A DNA stretch of 47,815 nucleotides, taken from assembly GCF_000968015.1 (NCBI RefSeq), contig NZ_LACH01000037.1, forward strand, positions 3,124 through 50,938. The letters are read 5' to 3'. This stretch comes from Pseudomonas fluorescens (lineage in GTDB: Bacteria > Pseudomonadota > Gammaproteobacteria > Pseudomonadales > Pseudomonadaceae). The first letter of the stretch is position 1, and each line of letters opens with the position of its first letter. A model generated the notes under the pieces. It searched no databases and was not told where the DNA came from. It was given only the letters and a program-made list of their open reading frames with translations. Shown here in pieces: positions 17,020-24,664 of the stretch. Both the position numbers and the translations under genes were made by a program.

Positions 17020-17076
17020 CGCCAACTCCTGCACTGGGTCCAATGGCGTCAGTAGAGCGGGCGGGCGTAAACCGGC

Positions 17077-17096
17077 CATCGTCCATTCAGACGATG
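17077..17096. promoter_or_regulatory. Steroid-regulon operator 5, shared by SDR-esterase and kshA
   Basis: Reads CATCGTCCATTCAGACGATG, an 8-4-8 dyad with a single mismatch and the most symmetrical copy in the window. Toward kshA CAGAAT begins 19 bases away (17116). Toward the SDR TCTACT begins exactly 20 bases away (17051-17056). One site appears to serve both directions, whereas the other two divergent pairs have two sites each. Confidence 0.75.
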
Positions 17097-17164
17097 CCCG
17101 CTTCTACAGGGGCGGCAGAATCCGTGACAGGCGCCAACCCCGTGAACCCTGGGAGAATAATAAG

Positions 17165-18208
17165 ATGAGTACCTTGCACCGCATCGAAGCCAAACTGCTG
17201 GAAGACCGCTACGCCCGTGGCTGGCACTGCCTTGGTCTGGCCGCCCAATACCGCGACGGCAAAGCCCATCGTCTGGAGGTGTTCGGCACCCGGCTGGTGG
17301 CCTTTCAGGGCGAAGACGGCGAGCTGCATATTCTGGATGGCTACTGCCCGCACATGGGCGCCGACCTCAGTACCGGTTGTGTTGAAGGCAACTCGATTCG
17401 CTGCCCGTTCCACGCCTGGCGCTGGGGTGCCGATGGTGTCTGCGATGACATTCCTTACGCCAAACGCATTCCGCCACGGGCCCGGCTCAAGAGCTGGCCG
17501 CTCATGGAAGAAAACCAGTTGCTGTTCGTCTGGAATGACCCGGAAGGCAACCCGCCGCTCCCTGAGCAACGCATCCCGCGCATTGACGCTTGCTTCAGTG
17601 ACGAGTGGGCCGCGTGGGAAGTCGCCGAATTGCAGATCGGCACCAATTGCCGCGAACTGATCGACAACGTCGCCGACATGGCGCACTTCGGCACGGTACA
17701 TGGCGCCCCCGTCGAGGAATTCAGTAACGTCTTCGAAGGCCATCTGGCCACTCAGATCATGAGCGCCCGCAGTGAGCGCTTGTCCGGCGACAGCGCGTTG
17801 AGCACCGTGGCCACCTACTTCGGCCCGGCCTACCAGATCACCGAAATGACCGGCGCGATGAACGGCCAACCGATCCATTCGATCCTGCTCAACTGCCATG
17901 TACCGATCGACCTCGACAGCTTCACCCTGCGCTACGGCGTGCTGGTGAAAAAGATTCCGGGGCTGAGCGAAGAACAGAATCAGGCGATGGCCAAGGCCTA
18001 CGTGCAACAGGCCCAGGAAGCCTTCTACGAAGACGTGACGATCTGGCACAGCAAGACCCGCGTCGACAACCCGTTGCTGTGTGATGGCGATGGCCCGGTC
18101 TATCAACTGCGCCGCTGGTACGAGCAGTTCTACACCGACGTCGCGGCGCTCTCGGCCGACGTGCTGGAGCAAAAACGGTTCGTCGTGCGCGCCAGCGAAC
18201 GGGCCTGA
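17165..18208 (+). CDS. kshA: 3-ketosteroid 9alpha-hydroxylase oxygenase KshA
   Basis: A 347-residue Rieske non-haem iron oxygenase that hydroxylates C9 of 3-ketosteroids, after which ring B opens spontaneously when ring A is a dienone. The Rieske ligands are Cys61/His63 and Cys80/His83 (CPHMGADLSTGC...CPFHAW). The mononuclear iron site shows Asp171, His174 and His179 in DNVADMAHFGTVH, the usual KshA spacing. ATG 17165 follows GGGAGAATAATAAG. It is a single gene after operator 5. Its reductase KshB is encoded at 3136-4218. A GC stem-loop without a T run follows at 18235-18260. Confidence 0.9.
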   Translation: MSTLHRIEAKLLEDRYARGWHCLGLAAQYRDGKAHRLEVFGTRLVAFQGEDGELHILDGYCPHMGADLSTGCVEGNSIRCPFHAWRWGADGVCDDIPYAKRIPPRARLKSWPLMEENQLLFVWNDPEGNPPLPEQRIPRIDACFSDEWAAWEVAELQIGTNCRELIDNVADMAHFGTVHGAPVEEFSNVFEGHLATQIMSARSERLSGDSALSTVATYFGPAYQITEMTGAMNGQPIHSILLNCHVPIDLDSFTLRYGVLVKKIPGLSEEQNQAMAKAYVQQAQEAFYEDVTIWHSKTRVDNPLLCDGDGPVYQLRRWYEQFYTDVAALSADVLEQKRFVVRASERA

Positions 18209-18274
18209 ACACAGCGGCCTTTTGCGCGCCCTGCGCCTGACCGGCAGCCGCCCGTCAGGCCTTGAGCCCGAGCG

Positions 18275-18304
18275 TTGCAAGGAGTCGATATCGGCGCTTA
18301 TTCT
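18275..18304 (+). promoter_or_regulatory. Candidate sigma70 promoter of the LuxR-type regulator
   Basis: TTGCAA (18275-18280), an 18-base spacer, then TATTCT (18299-18304), 40 bases ahead of the regulator's ATG. The steroid operator is absent here, so the regulator may be made without inducer. Confidence 0.45.
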
Positions 18305-18343
18305 CGGCCACCGCCAACGCTAATAATAAAAACGGTTTTCCCT

Positions 18344-19474
18344 ATGCAGCAGAGCCTCAGCCTCGATACGTTCAGTGATTTGATCGGCAACCTCTATCAG
18401 GGACCGCTGGAAACCATTCCCTGGGCGACCTTTCTCAACCAGCTCAACGTGTACCTGGAAAGCAAGTACGTGACCTTCATCCTGCGTCCGCCCAGCGCGC
18501 ATGTGGATGGCTTGATGGTCAACACCACCGGTACGTCGACCGAGGCGACCGCGTCGTACAACAAACACTTTTTCACCCTCGACCCGTTTGTCGACCTGCC
18601 CAACCGCCAGGTGGTGACCCTCGCCGAGTTCGTGTCCAACGACGATTGGCAGCACTCGGAGTTCTATAAGAATTTCCTCGAGCCGGTGGATGTTTTCCAC
18701 ATCCTCGGCGCCGACATCAACACCTGCGATGGCGCCCAGTGCCGTATCCGCATCAGTCGCGGACGCGATGACAAGGCCTTCGGCAACGAAGAGAAAGCCT
18801 TGCTGACGCACTTCATCCCGCACCTGGAACGCTCGATCAAGATCCACATGCAGCTCAATCGCATCGAAGCCGAGCGTAACCTCTACGCCGGCGCGGTGAA
18901 TCAGTTGGCGGTCGGAACGATCATCCTCGACGAGGCCGGCAAAGTGCTGCAAACCAACCAGGTCGCCGATCGGCTGATCCAGGAAAAGGACGGCATCAAA
19001 CTGGTCAACGACGGCCTGCAAGTCGGCACCGCGCGAGACACTCAAGAGTTCCGGCGGTTGGTGAAACAATCGCTGCTCTCGCAAAAAAGCAGCAACCCGT
19101 CGGTGGTCGAAGCCCTGCGCGTGCAACGGCCTTCCGGGCGAGCGGACCTGGGGATCATCGTGCGCTCGGTGCCGTTGTCGGACTGGAGCGAAGGCAAGCA
19201 ATGCCCCACCGTGGTGATTTTCATCAGCGACCCGGAGCAACAATCCACCGCACCACAGGAGATCGTCCGCGCGCTGTTCGACTTCACCCCGGCCGAAACT
19301 CAACTGGCCATGTTGTTGGCCAACGGCTTAACCCTCGACGAAGCCTCCGAAGAGCTGGGTATCAGCCGCAACACCTCGCGGGCGCACCTGCGGTCAACCT
19401 TCTCCAAGACCGGCGTGACCCGCCAGACCATGCTCGTGCGGCTGATCCTGCGCAGCGTGGCGACCCTCGGTTAG
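18344..19474 (+). CDS. LuxR-type transcriptional activator (TeiR-like)
   Basis: A 376-residue regulator with a C-terminal LuxR/FixJ helix-turn-helix (about residues 312-370: FTPAETQLAMLLANGLTLDE, then GISRNTSRAHLRSTFSKTG). The long N-terminal part has no receiver domain and is presumably a ligand-sensing region with a linking PAS-like segment near residues 190-290. Size and layout resemble TeiR, the LuxR-type activator of testosterone genes in Comamonas testosteroni. ATG 18344 is chosen over the longer frame because the conserved part starts there and a sigma70-like promoter lies at 18275-18304. It is the only regulator gene in the steroid cluster and the natural candidate to bind TAGTCC-N4-GGACGATG. 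That link is inferred. Confidence 0.82.
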   Translation: MQQSLSLDTFSDLIGNLYQGPLETIPWATFLNQLNVYLESKYVTFILRPPSAHVDGLMVNTTGTSTEATASYNKHFFTLDPFVDLPNRQVVTLAEFVSNDDWQHSEFYKNFLEPVDVFHILGADINTCDGAQCRIRISRGRDDKAFGNEEKALLTHFIPHLERSIKIHMQLNRIEAERNLYAGAVNQLAVGTIILDEAGKVLQTNQVADRLIQEKDGIKLVNDGLQVGTARDTQEFRRLVKQSLLSQKSSNPSVVEALRVQRPSGRADLGIIVRSVPLSDWSEGKQCPTVVIFISDPEQQSTAPQEIVRALFDFTPAETQLAMLLANGLTLDEASEELGISRNTSRAHLRSTFSKTGVTRQTMLVRLILRSVATLG

Positions 19475-19490
19475 CGTTCAACCTCCGCCC

Positions 19491-19508
19491 TCGTCCGCTC
19501 GGACGATG
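19491..19508 (+). promoter_or_regulatory. Steroid-regulon operator 6, upstream of the nudE-like gene
   Basis: Reads TCGTCC-GCTC-GGACGATG. CACAGT (19529-19534) begins exactly 20 bases downstream; it resembles the CATAGT of operator 4 but is a weak -10. It lies 17 bases after the regulator's stop. Confidence 0.65.
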
Positions 19509-19561
19509 GCGGCCATCCCGGCACGGCGCACAGTGGCGTTATCCCAACCAGGGGCCTGACC

Positions 19562-20167
19562 ATGCGCAACTGTCCGACCATCCTCAAGACTGAATTGCTG
19601 GCTGAAAGCGGCTATTTTCAGATCGAAGCCTTGCACCTGCAATTCAGCAACGGCCAGCAGCGGGTTTACGAGCGTCTGCGCGGCACCGGTTATCGCTCGG
19701 TGATGCTGGTGGCGATGCCCGATCCGCTGCATGTGTTGCTGGTGCGTGAATATGCGGTCGGTGTCGAAAAAACCGTACTAGGCCTGCCCAAGGGCGGCGC
19801 GGAGCCTGATGAAGACTATCTGCAGGCGGCGCAACGCGAACTCTGCGAAGAAGTCGGGATGCGCGCCGCACGCCTCAGCGAACTGGGCGAACTGACCCTG
19901 GCACCGGGTCACCTGTGCCATCGCTACCGCGTGGTGCTGGCCGAACAGTTGAGTCCTTGCCAACTGGTCGGCGACGAGCCCGAACCGCTGGAATGCCTGC
20001 GCGTGCCGCTGGCGCAGATCCCCGACCTGGTGGCCCGCGGCGAACTCAACGAAGCGCGGGCCATTGCAGCTCTGTTCATGGCCATGGGCGCATTGGCCGC
20101 ACGCAAAACCTGTGGGAGCGAGCTTGCTCGCGATGAGGCCGGCACATTCAACATCGATGTCGCCTGA
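19562..20167 (+). CDS. nudE: Nudix hydrolase, NudE-like (ADP-compounds hydrolase)
   Basis: A 201-residue Nudix protein. The Nudix box is intact from about residue 78: GGAEPDED, then AAQRELCEEVGM, matching G-x5-E-x7-REUxEExGU. The N-terminal half resembles NudE, which cleaves ADP-ribose, NADH and related compounds; it could also act on another ADP-linked compound such as a CoA derivative. The last 19 residues (183-201) are encoded by a REP element that has replaced the original end of the gene. Operator 6 lies 54 bases upstream, placing it in the steroid regulon, which is unexpected for a housekeeping NudE. Confidence 0.8.
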   Translation: MRNCPTILKTELLAESGYFQIEALHLQFSNGQQRVYERLRGTGYRSVMLVAMPDPLHVLLVREYAVGVEKTVLGLPKGGAEPDEDYLQAAQRELCEEVGMRAARLSELGELTLAPGHLCHRYRVVLAEQLSPCQLVGDEPEPLECLRVPLAQIPDLVARGELNEARAIAALFMAMGALAARKTCGSELARDEAGTFNIDVA

Positions 20168-20620
20168 CACACCGCCATCGTCGGAACGCCGCCCGGAGCA
20201 AGCTCACTCCCACAGGGGATTCGGGGCGCACACAACTCCCAGGCAACACACAAAAACCTGTGGGAGCGAGCTTGCTCGCGATGAGGCCGGCACATTCAAC
20301 ATCGATGTCGCCTGACACACCGCTATCGCGAGCAGGCTCACTCCCACAAGGGATTCGGGTCGTACGCAAATCCCAGGCAACACACAAAAACCTGTAGGAG
20401 TGAGCCTGCTCGCGATGGGGCCGGCACATTCAACATCGATGTCGCCTGACACACCGCTATCGCGAGCAAGCTCGCTCCCACAGGGGATTCGGGGGCGCAC
20501 GCAAATCCAAGGCAACACACAAAAACCTGTGGGAGCGAGCCTGCTCGCCAATAGGCCGGTACATTCAATATTGATGTCGCCTGACACTCCGCCATCGCGA
20601 GCAAGCTCGCTCCCACAGGT
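20109..20620. repeat. Tandem array of four REP pairs (BIME array)
   Basis: Four consecutive inverted REP pairs (about 20109-20218, 20260-20351, 20391-20490, 20525-20620) with a repeating pattern of loop (GGCCGGCACATTCAACATCG) and linker (CAGGCAACACACAAAAACCT). The period is 131-150 bases. The first copy is read through by the end of the Nudix gene. No gene lies in the rest of the 585-base gap before 20753. Confidence 0.92.
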
Positions 20621-20672
20621 GATCGAGGTCGTACGCAATTACCCGGGGCGGCCCTCCCACAAGGGACCTGTG

Positions 20673-20690
20673 TAGTCCATTCGGACGAAG
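20673..20690 (+). promoter_or_regulatory. Steroid-regulon operator 7, upstream of a small gene
   Basis: Reads TAGTCC-ATTC-GGACGAAG, one mismatch from the consensus. TACCTT (20711-20716) begins exactly 20 bases downstream. Only a 55-codon frame and a terminator follow on the plus strand, so the site implies that a short transcript is made. Confidence 0.7.
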
Positions 20691-20752
20691 CCACATTCCG
20701 CCAGCCGCAATACCTTGCCTCTACAACAATAAAACCCGTGTAGAGGCTCGCT

Positions 20753-20920
20753 ATGCGAAAAGCCACCTGTGCCCTGTTCATCATCGTCTGCGCCGGCAGC
20801 ACCGCCAGCCTGTGTCAGCGCTTCAAAAATGAAGCCTACCGACCGACCGCGGCGTTCATCAGTTGCTCGGCCAGTGCCATCAATTGCTATCCCCCGCTGG
20901 TGCGTAATCTGCTCCCATAA
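20753..20920 (+). CDS. Small cysteine-rich exported or membrane peptide (55 aa), undescribed
   Basis: An ATG frame of 55 codons with a good ribosome site (GTAGAGG, six bases before the start). The N-terminus looks like a signal or membrane segment: MRK, then ATCALFIIVCAGSTASLC. The rest is short and contains further Cys residues (ISCSASAINCYPP), giving five in total. I do not recognise a family. It lies between operator 7 with its -10 and a strong terminator whose A run overlaps the stop codon, so it forms a complete miniature transcription unit. If membrane-bound with its N-terminus inserted, it might sense or protect the envelope during steroid growth. The alternative is that the transcript acts as a small RNA. 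The gene is too short for default gene callers. Confidence 0.6.
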   Translation: MRKATCALFIIVCAGSTASLCQRFKNEAYRPTAAFISCSASAINCYPPLVRNLLP

Positions 20921-20960
20921 AAAAACCACCGGGCCTGCAAGCAAGGCCGGTGGCTTTTTT
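20918..20960. terminator. Bidirectional intrinsic terminator between the small gene and hsaF
   Basis: Stem CCACCGGGCC / GGCCGGTGG with one bulge, flanked by a run of A on the left and six T on the right, so it can end transcripts from both sides. It serves the small gene on the plus strand and the hsaD-E-G-F operon on the minus strand. Confidence 0.9.
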
Positions 20961-20974
20961 GTGCTGTCGCCCGA

Positions 20975-22009
20975 TCAGGTTGGCAAGACACCCCGCGACC
21001 GTGACAGGGTCAGCGCCAGGTCTTCAATCATGTCTTCCTGACCGCCGACAGTGCCGCGTCGACCCAATTCCACCAGCAGCTCACGTGCGGCAATACCGTA
21101 CTTTTGCTCGGCACGTTTAGCGAACAACAGGAACGAACTGTAGACCCCGGCGTAACCCAGGGTCAGCGCATCGCGGTCGAGGCGGATCGGCTGGTCCATC
21201 ATCGGCACGACCAGGTCCTCGGCAACGTCCATGATCCGGTACAAATCGATGCCACTGTTGACGCCCATCCGCTCAAGCACTGCGACAAACACTTCGAGCG
21301 GCGTATTGCCGGCCCCTGCGCCCAGCCCCGCCACCGAACCGTCGATACGTGCGGCGCCCGCCTCGATCGCGGCAAGGGAATTGGCAATCGCCATGCCCAT
21401 GTTGTGGTGACCGTGAAAACCGACTTCGGTCCCGGCACTCAGCCCGGCTCGCAATGCAGCGATTTTCTCAGTGACTTCATCAGGCAGCATGTAGCCCGCC
21501 GAGTCAGTGCAGTAAATGCAGTTGGCCCCATAACTCTCCATCAACCGCGCCTGCTCCAGCAGTTTTTCCGCGCTGACCATATGCGCCATCATCAGAAAGC
21601 CGACGGTATCCAGGCCCATTTTCGCTGACATGCCGATGTGCTGGCCGGAGACGTCCGCCTCGGTGCAGTGGGTGGCCACACGAATGGTCGACACCCCGTG
21701 TTCATGGGCCATTCTCAAATGATCGAGGGTGCCGATACCCGGCAACAACAGCGCCGAGACCTTGGCCTGTTTCATACGCGGGATCACCGCCGCGAAGTAT
21801 TCCTCGTCACTGTGGGCGGGGAAACCGTAGTTCAGCGACGCACCGCCCAGGCCATCGCCGTGGGTGATTTCGATCAGCGGCACGCCGGCCGCATCGAGGC
21901 CGGTCGCCACCGAGATCATCTGTTCCAGGCTGATTTGATGCTGTTTGGCATGCATGCCGTCGCGCAGGCTCATGTCGTGCAGACGGACGCTCTTACCTTG
22001 CAAATTCAT
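20975..22009 (-). CDS. hsaF: 4-hydroxy-2-oxoacid aldolase HsaF
   Basis: A 344-residue aldolase of the BphI/DmpG family, which splits 4-hydroxy-2-oxohexanoate (or the valerate analogue) to pyruvate and an aldehyde in the last step of ring A meta-cleavage. Seen are LRDGMHAKQHQ at the N-terminus (catalytic Arg and Asp, His), the metal-binding HGHHNMG motif, and the GAGAGNTPLE region. The length is standard. ATG 22009 follows GGAGAATTGCC. It is the last gene of the hsaD-hsaE-hsaG-hsaF operon and partners the dehydrogenase upstream, with which it normally forms a channelling complex. A bidirectional terminator lies directly after it. Confidence 0.9.
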   Translation of the reverse strand: MNLQGKSVRLHDMSLRDGMHAKQHQISLEQMISVATGLDAAGVPLIEITHGDGLGGASLNYGFPAHSDEEYFAAVIPRMKQAKVSALLLPGIGTLDHLRMAHEHGVSTIRVATHCTEADVSGQHIGMSAKMGLDTVGFLMMAHMVSAEKLLEQARLMESYGANCIYCTDSAGYMLPDEVTEKIAALRAGLSAGTEVGFHGHHNMGMAIANSLAAIEAGAARIDGSVAGLGAGAGNTPLEVFVAVLERMGVNSGIDLYRIMDVAEDLVVPMMDQPIRLDRDALTLGYAGVYSSFLLFAKRAEQKYGIAARELLVELGRRGTVGGQEDMIEDLALTLSRSRGVLPT

Positions 22010-22022
22010 GGCAATTCTCCAC

Positions 22023-22931
22023 TCAACGGACGGGCAGTTGCAGGGTGCCCTTGTGGGCTTCTTCGGCGAACATCTCGGCGGTACGCAGCCCCGCAGCGGT
22101 CATGATGTCGAGGTTGCCGGCGGACTTGGGCAGGAAGTCGCCGAGGCCTTCGACTTCGATGAAAATCGACACCTTGCGCCCATCGAACACCGGGCCATTG
22201 ATCAGCTTGTAGCCGGGAACATAGCGCTGCACTTCCTTGACCATCTGCAACACCGAGGTGCGAATGGCGTCCTGATTCGGTTCGTCATCCGTCAGGCAGT
22301 GGATGGTATCGCGCATCATCAGCGGTGGCTCGGCCGGGTTGATGACGATGATTGCCTTGCCGCTTCGGGCGCCGCCGATCTTCTCCACCGCACCGGCCGT
22401 GGTGCGGGTGAATTCGTCGATGTTCTGGCGAGTGCCCGGGCCGACCGAACCGGAGGACACGGTGGCGACGATCTCGCCGTACCTCACCGACTGGACCCGC
22501 GACACTGCCGCGACCATCGGAATGGTCGCCTGGCCGCCGCACGTCACCATGTTGACGTTCATCGCCAACGTCGCCGCATGCTCCTTGAGATTGACCGGCG
22601 GCACGCAGAACGGGCCGATGGCCGCTGGCGTGAGATCAATCATGATCACCCCCAGTTCGTTGAGCTTGCGGCTGTTTTCCGCGTGCACATAAGCCGACGT
22701 GGCATCGAAGGCGATGCGAATATCATCGTCGAGCACATGGGGCAGCAACCCGTCGACGCCCTCGGCCGTGGTTTTCACGCCCAGTTCACGAGCGCGTTTA
22801 AGGCCTTCGGATTGCGGGTCGACGCCGACCATCCAGACCGGCTCGATCCATTCCGATCGATACATTTTCATCAGCAGGTCAGTGCCGATATTGCCCGGGC
22901 CGATAATGGCCGCTCTGAGTTTCTTGCTCAT
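22023..22931 (-). CDS. hsaG: Acylating acetaldehyde/propionaldehyde dehydrogenase HsaG
   Basis: A 302-residue CoA-acylating aldehyde dehydrogenase of the BphJ/DmpF family. It converts the aldehyde released by HsaF to acyl-CoA (propanoyl-CoA in steroid degradation). The NAD fold is at IIGPGNIGTDLL and the catalytic Cys in NMVTCGGQAT near residue 127. ATG 22931 is chosen over GTG 22946 because no ribosome site precedes the GTG, whereas GTGGGG lies nine bases before the ATG. Thirteen bases separate its stop from the hsaF ATG. Order and spacing match meta-cleavage operons. Confidence 0.9.
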   Translation of the reverse strand: MSKKLRAAIIGPGNIGTDLLMKMYRSEWIEPVWMVGVDPQSEGLKRARELGVKTTAEGVDGLLPHVLDDDIRIAFDATSAYVHAENSRKLNELGVIMIDLTPAAIGPFCVPPVNLKEHAATLAMNVNMVTCGGQATIPMVAAVSRVQSVRYGEIVATVSSGSVGPGTRQNIDEFTRTTAGAVEKIGGARSGKAIIVINPAEPPLMMRDTIHCLTDDEPNQDAIRTSVLQMVKEVQRYVPGYKLINGPVFDGRKVSIFIEVEGLGDFLPKSAGNLDIMTAAGLRTAEMFAEEAHKGTLQLPVR

Positions 22932-22949
22932 CCGGTTAAACCCCACAGG

Positions 22950-23741
22950 TCAGGCGCAGAAGGACACCTGGGCACTGCCCAGGCCATCGATAGTCAGAGA
23001 AAAAAGGTCGCCCGCACGCGCAGGCTCCAGCGGCACCAAAGAGCCGGAGAGAATGATTTCCCCGGCCTTGAATGGAATACCGAAAGCACCCAGGGTGTTG
23101 GCCAGCCAGGCCACGGCCGTCAGCGGATTACCCTGCACCGCCGAGCCCAAACCTTCGCTGAGAGGCTCGCCGTTCTTGAACACACGCATGCGCAAATTGG
23201 GCAAATCCAGCGTCCGTGGATCGACCTGAACATCGCCCAGCACGAACACACCGCAAGAGGCGTTGTCGGCGACGGTGTCTTGTATGCGGATCCGCCAGTC
23301 GTGAATCCGTGAGTCGACTATCTCGAAGCAAGGCGTCACATACTCGGTCGCTTCCAACACGTCGGCTTCGGTAACACCGGGGCCGATCAGATCGTGCTTG
23401 AGCTTGAAGGCAATCTCTCCCTCGGCGCGGGGCTGGATCAGTTTGTTCGCGGCGAGGGAGATTTGCGCGTCATTGGCGAACGACATCTGTCGGGTGATGA
23501 AGCCGAAATCCGGCTGATGCACGTTGAGCATTTGCTGGACTGCTACGGAGGTCACGCCGATTTTCTTGCCGACAATCCGGTCACCGGCGGCCACCCGGCG
23601 TTCGATGCTGTAGACGGAAATATGGTAGGCGTCTTCGATGCTGATCGATGGCCAGCGCTCGGTCAGCGGCGCCAGGGTGGTGCCGCTCAGTAGCGCCTGA
23701 TAAAGCTCTTCGCCGAATTGATGGCGCAGTTGTTCACTCAT
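22950..23741 (-). CDS. hsaE: 2-hydroxypenta-2,4-dienoate hydratase family, HsaE
   Basis: A 263-residue hydratase of the MhpD/BphH family. It adds water to 2-hydroxyhexa-2,4-dienoate, released from ring A by HsaD. Conserved parts include GKKIGVTS, the metal-binding EGEIAF with a further acidic cluster in CFEIVDSRI, and the GNPLTAVAWLAN region. ATG 23741 follows GGAGG and overlaps the hsaD stop (ATGA). The longer upstream frame is rejected as it lies inside hsaD with no ribosome site. It forms one operon with hsaD, hsaG and hsaF. Confidence 0.9.
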   Translation of the reverse strand: MSEQLRHQFGEELYQALLSGTTLAPLTERWPSISIEDAYHISVYSIERRVAAGDRIVGKKIGVTSVAVQQMLNVHQPDFGFITRQMSFANDAQISLAANKLIQPRAEGEIAFKLKHDLIGPGVTEADVLEATEYVTPCFEIVDSRIHDWRIRIQDTVADNASCGVFVLGDVQVDPRTLDLPNLRMRVFKNGEPLSEGLGSAVQGNPLTAVAWLANTLGAFGIPFKAGEIILSGSLVPLEPARAGDLFSLTIDGLGSAQVSFCA

Positions 23742-24580
23742 GAGCGAGCCTCCTGAAAAAATTCCAGGCACTCGCGATTGAACAGTTCACGGTGCTCGAC
23801 CATCACCCAATGCCCGCATTCGCTGAGCAGTACAAAGCGAATGTTCTGGCAGTGCTGCATCATCGTTTGCGCGCCAGACACCGGGCAAAATTTGTCGTTC
23901 ATGCCCCAGAAACCGAGGATCGGACACTGCAACTCGCCGAGGCGCGAGGTCATGTTCGGCACTTGCATAGTCGACAACACGCAAACCGGTTGCTGGCGCA
24001 CCACTGCGACCCGCTCATTGACCGTCTCGTCGCTGATCAAGGATTCATCGAACAGTTGCAGCGCCAGCAGCCGGCGCATTCCGCCCGCATCGTGCAGTTC
24101 ACCCTTGGCGAAGGCCGCACCCATTTTCTGGATGCCTTCCATCTGCAGGTAATACTGTTCTTTTTCCATCAGGCCACCGGGTGCCATCAGCACCAGCCGG
24201 CTGACCCGCTGCGGTTGGTCGAGGGCCAGTTTGATCGCGATCGCACCGCCCAGAGAATTGCCGACCAGCACGCATCGCTGGATGTCCAGGGCATCGAGCA
24301 AATCGCTCAAGGCGTCGACAAAGAAGTCCAGGGTATAGAGGGTGTCTGGCTTATCAGAAGCGCCATAACCTGGCAGGTCCGGGACGATGGTTCGGTAGCC
24401 TGCCGCGGCAAACACCGGATAGTTCTGCTTGAAGTTGCTGTGGCCGCTGGCGCCCGGCCCGCTGCCGTGAATGAAAATCACCGGCTCGCCGCTGCCGCTG
24501 TCCTGCCCGCCGATATCCAAGTAATGCAGCTGCAAACCTTCCGGCAGCGTGACGAAGTGCCCTTGCGCTGATGCGTCCAT
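23738..24580 (-). CDS. hsaD: 4,5-9,10-diseco steroid hydrolase HsaD
   Basis: A 280-residue C-C bond hydrolase of the BphD/MCP family that cuts the meta-cleavage product of the seco-steroid into 2-hydroxyhexa-2,4-dienoate (from ring A) and the C/D-ring acid HIP. Motifs: HGSGPGASGHSNF (oxyanion region, residues 38-50), nucleophile Ser109 in GNSLGG, Asp in WGMNDKFCP and His in ECGHWVM. ATG 24580 follows GGGAGGACACCTT. It is the first gene of its operon, controlled by operator 8 with a good -10 (AATAAT). Its dioxygenase partner HsaC is not in this window. Confidence 0.88.
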   Translation of the reverse strand: MDASAQGHFVTLPEGLQLHYLDIGGQDSGSGEPVIFIHGSGPGASGHSNFKQNYPVFAAAGYRTIVPDLPGYGASDKPDTLYTLDFFVDALSDLLDALDIQRCVLVGNSLGGAIAIKLALDQPQRVSRLVLMAPGGLMEKEQYYLQMEGIQKMGAAFAKGELHDAGGMRRLLALQLFDESLISDETVNERVAVVRQQPVCVLSTMQVPNMTSRLGELQCPILGFWGMNDKFCPVSGAQTMMQHCQNIRFVLLSECGHWVMVEHRELFNRECLEFFQEARS

Positions 24581-24638
24581 AAGGTGTCCTCCCGGCCTGT
24601 TGTTGTCGCCGGATTATTCCGAGCGCCCGGGCAAACAA

Positions 24639-24656
24639 CATCGTCCGACAGGACTA
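24639..24656 (-). promoter_or_regulatory. Steroid-regulon operator 8, upstream of hsaD-E-G-F
   Basis: On the minus strand reads TAGTCC-TGTC-GGACGATG, the full consensus. AATAAT (24613-24618, minus strand) begins exactly 20 bases downstream and is the best -10 in the set. Confidence 0.78.
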
Positions 24657-24664
24657 CGCCGCCC

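Noticed and set aside
18235..18260. Terminator after kshA
   Set aside because: A good stem is present but no T run follows.
20109..20620. CRISPR array
   Set aside because: The repeats are inverted REP pairs of about 90 bases with similar linkers, not short identical direct repeats with unique spacers, and there are no cas genes.
21945..23312. Long plus-strand frame of 455 codons
   Set aside because: It lies opposite hsaF, hsaG and hsaE, which are clear by motif; shadow frame.
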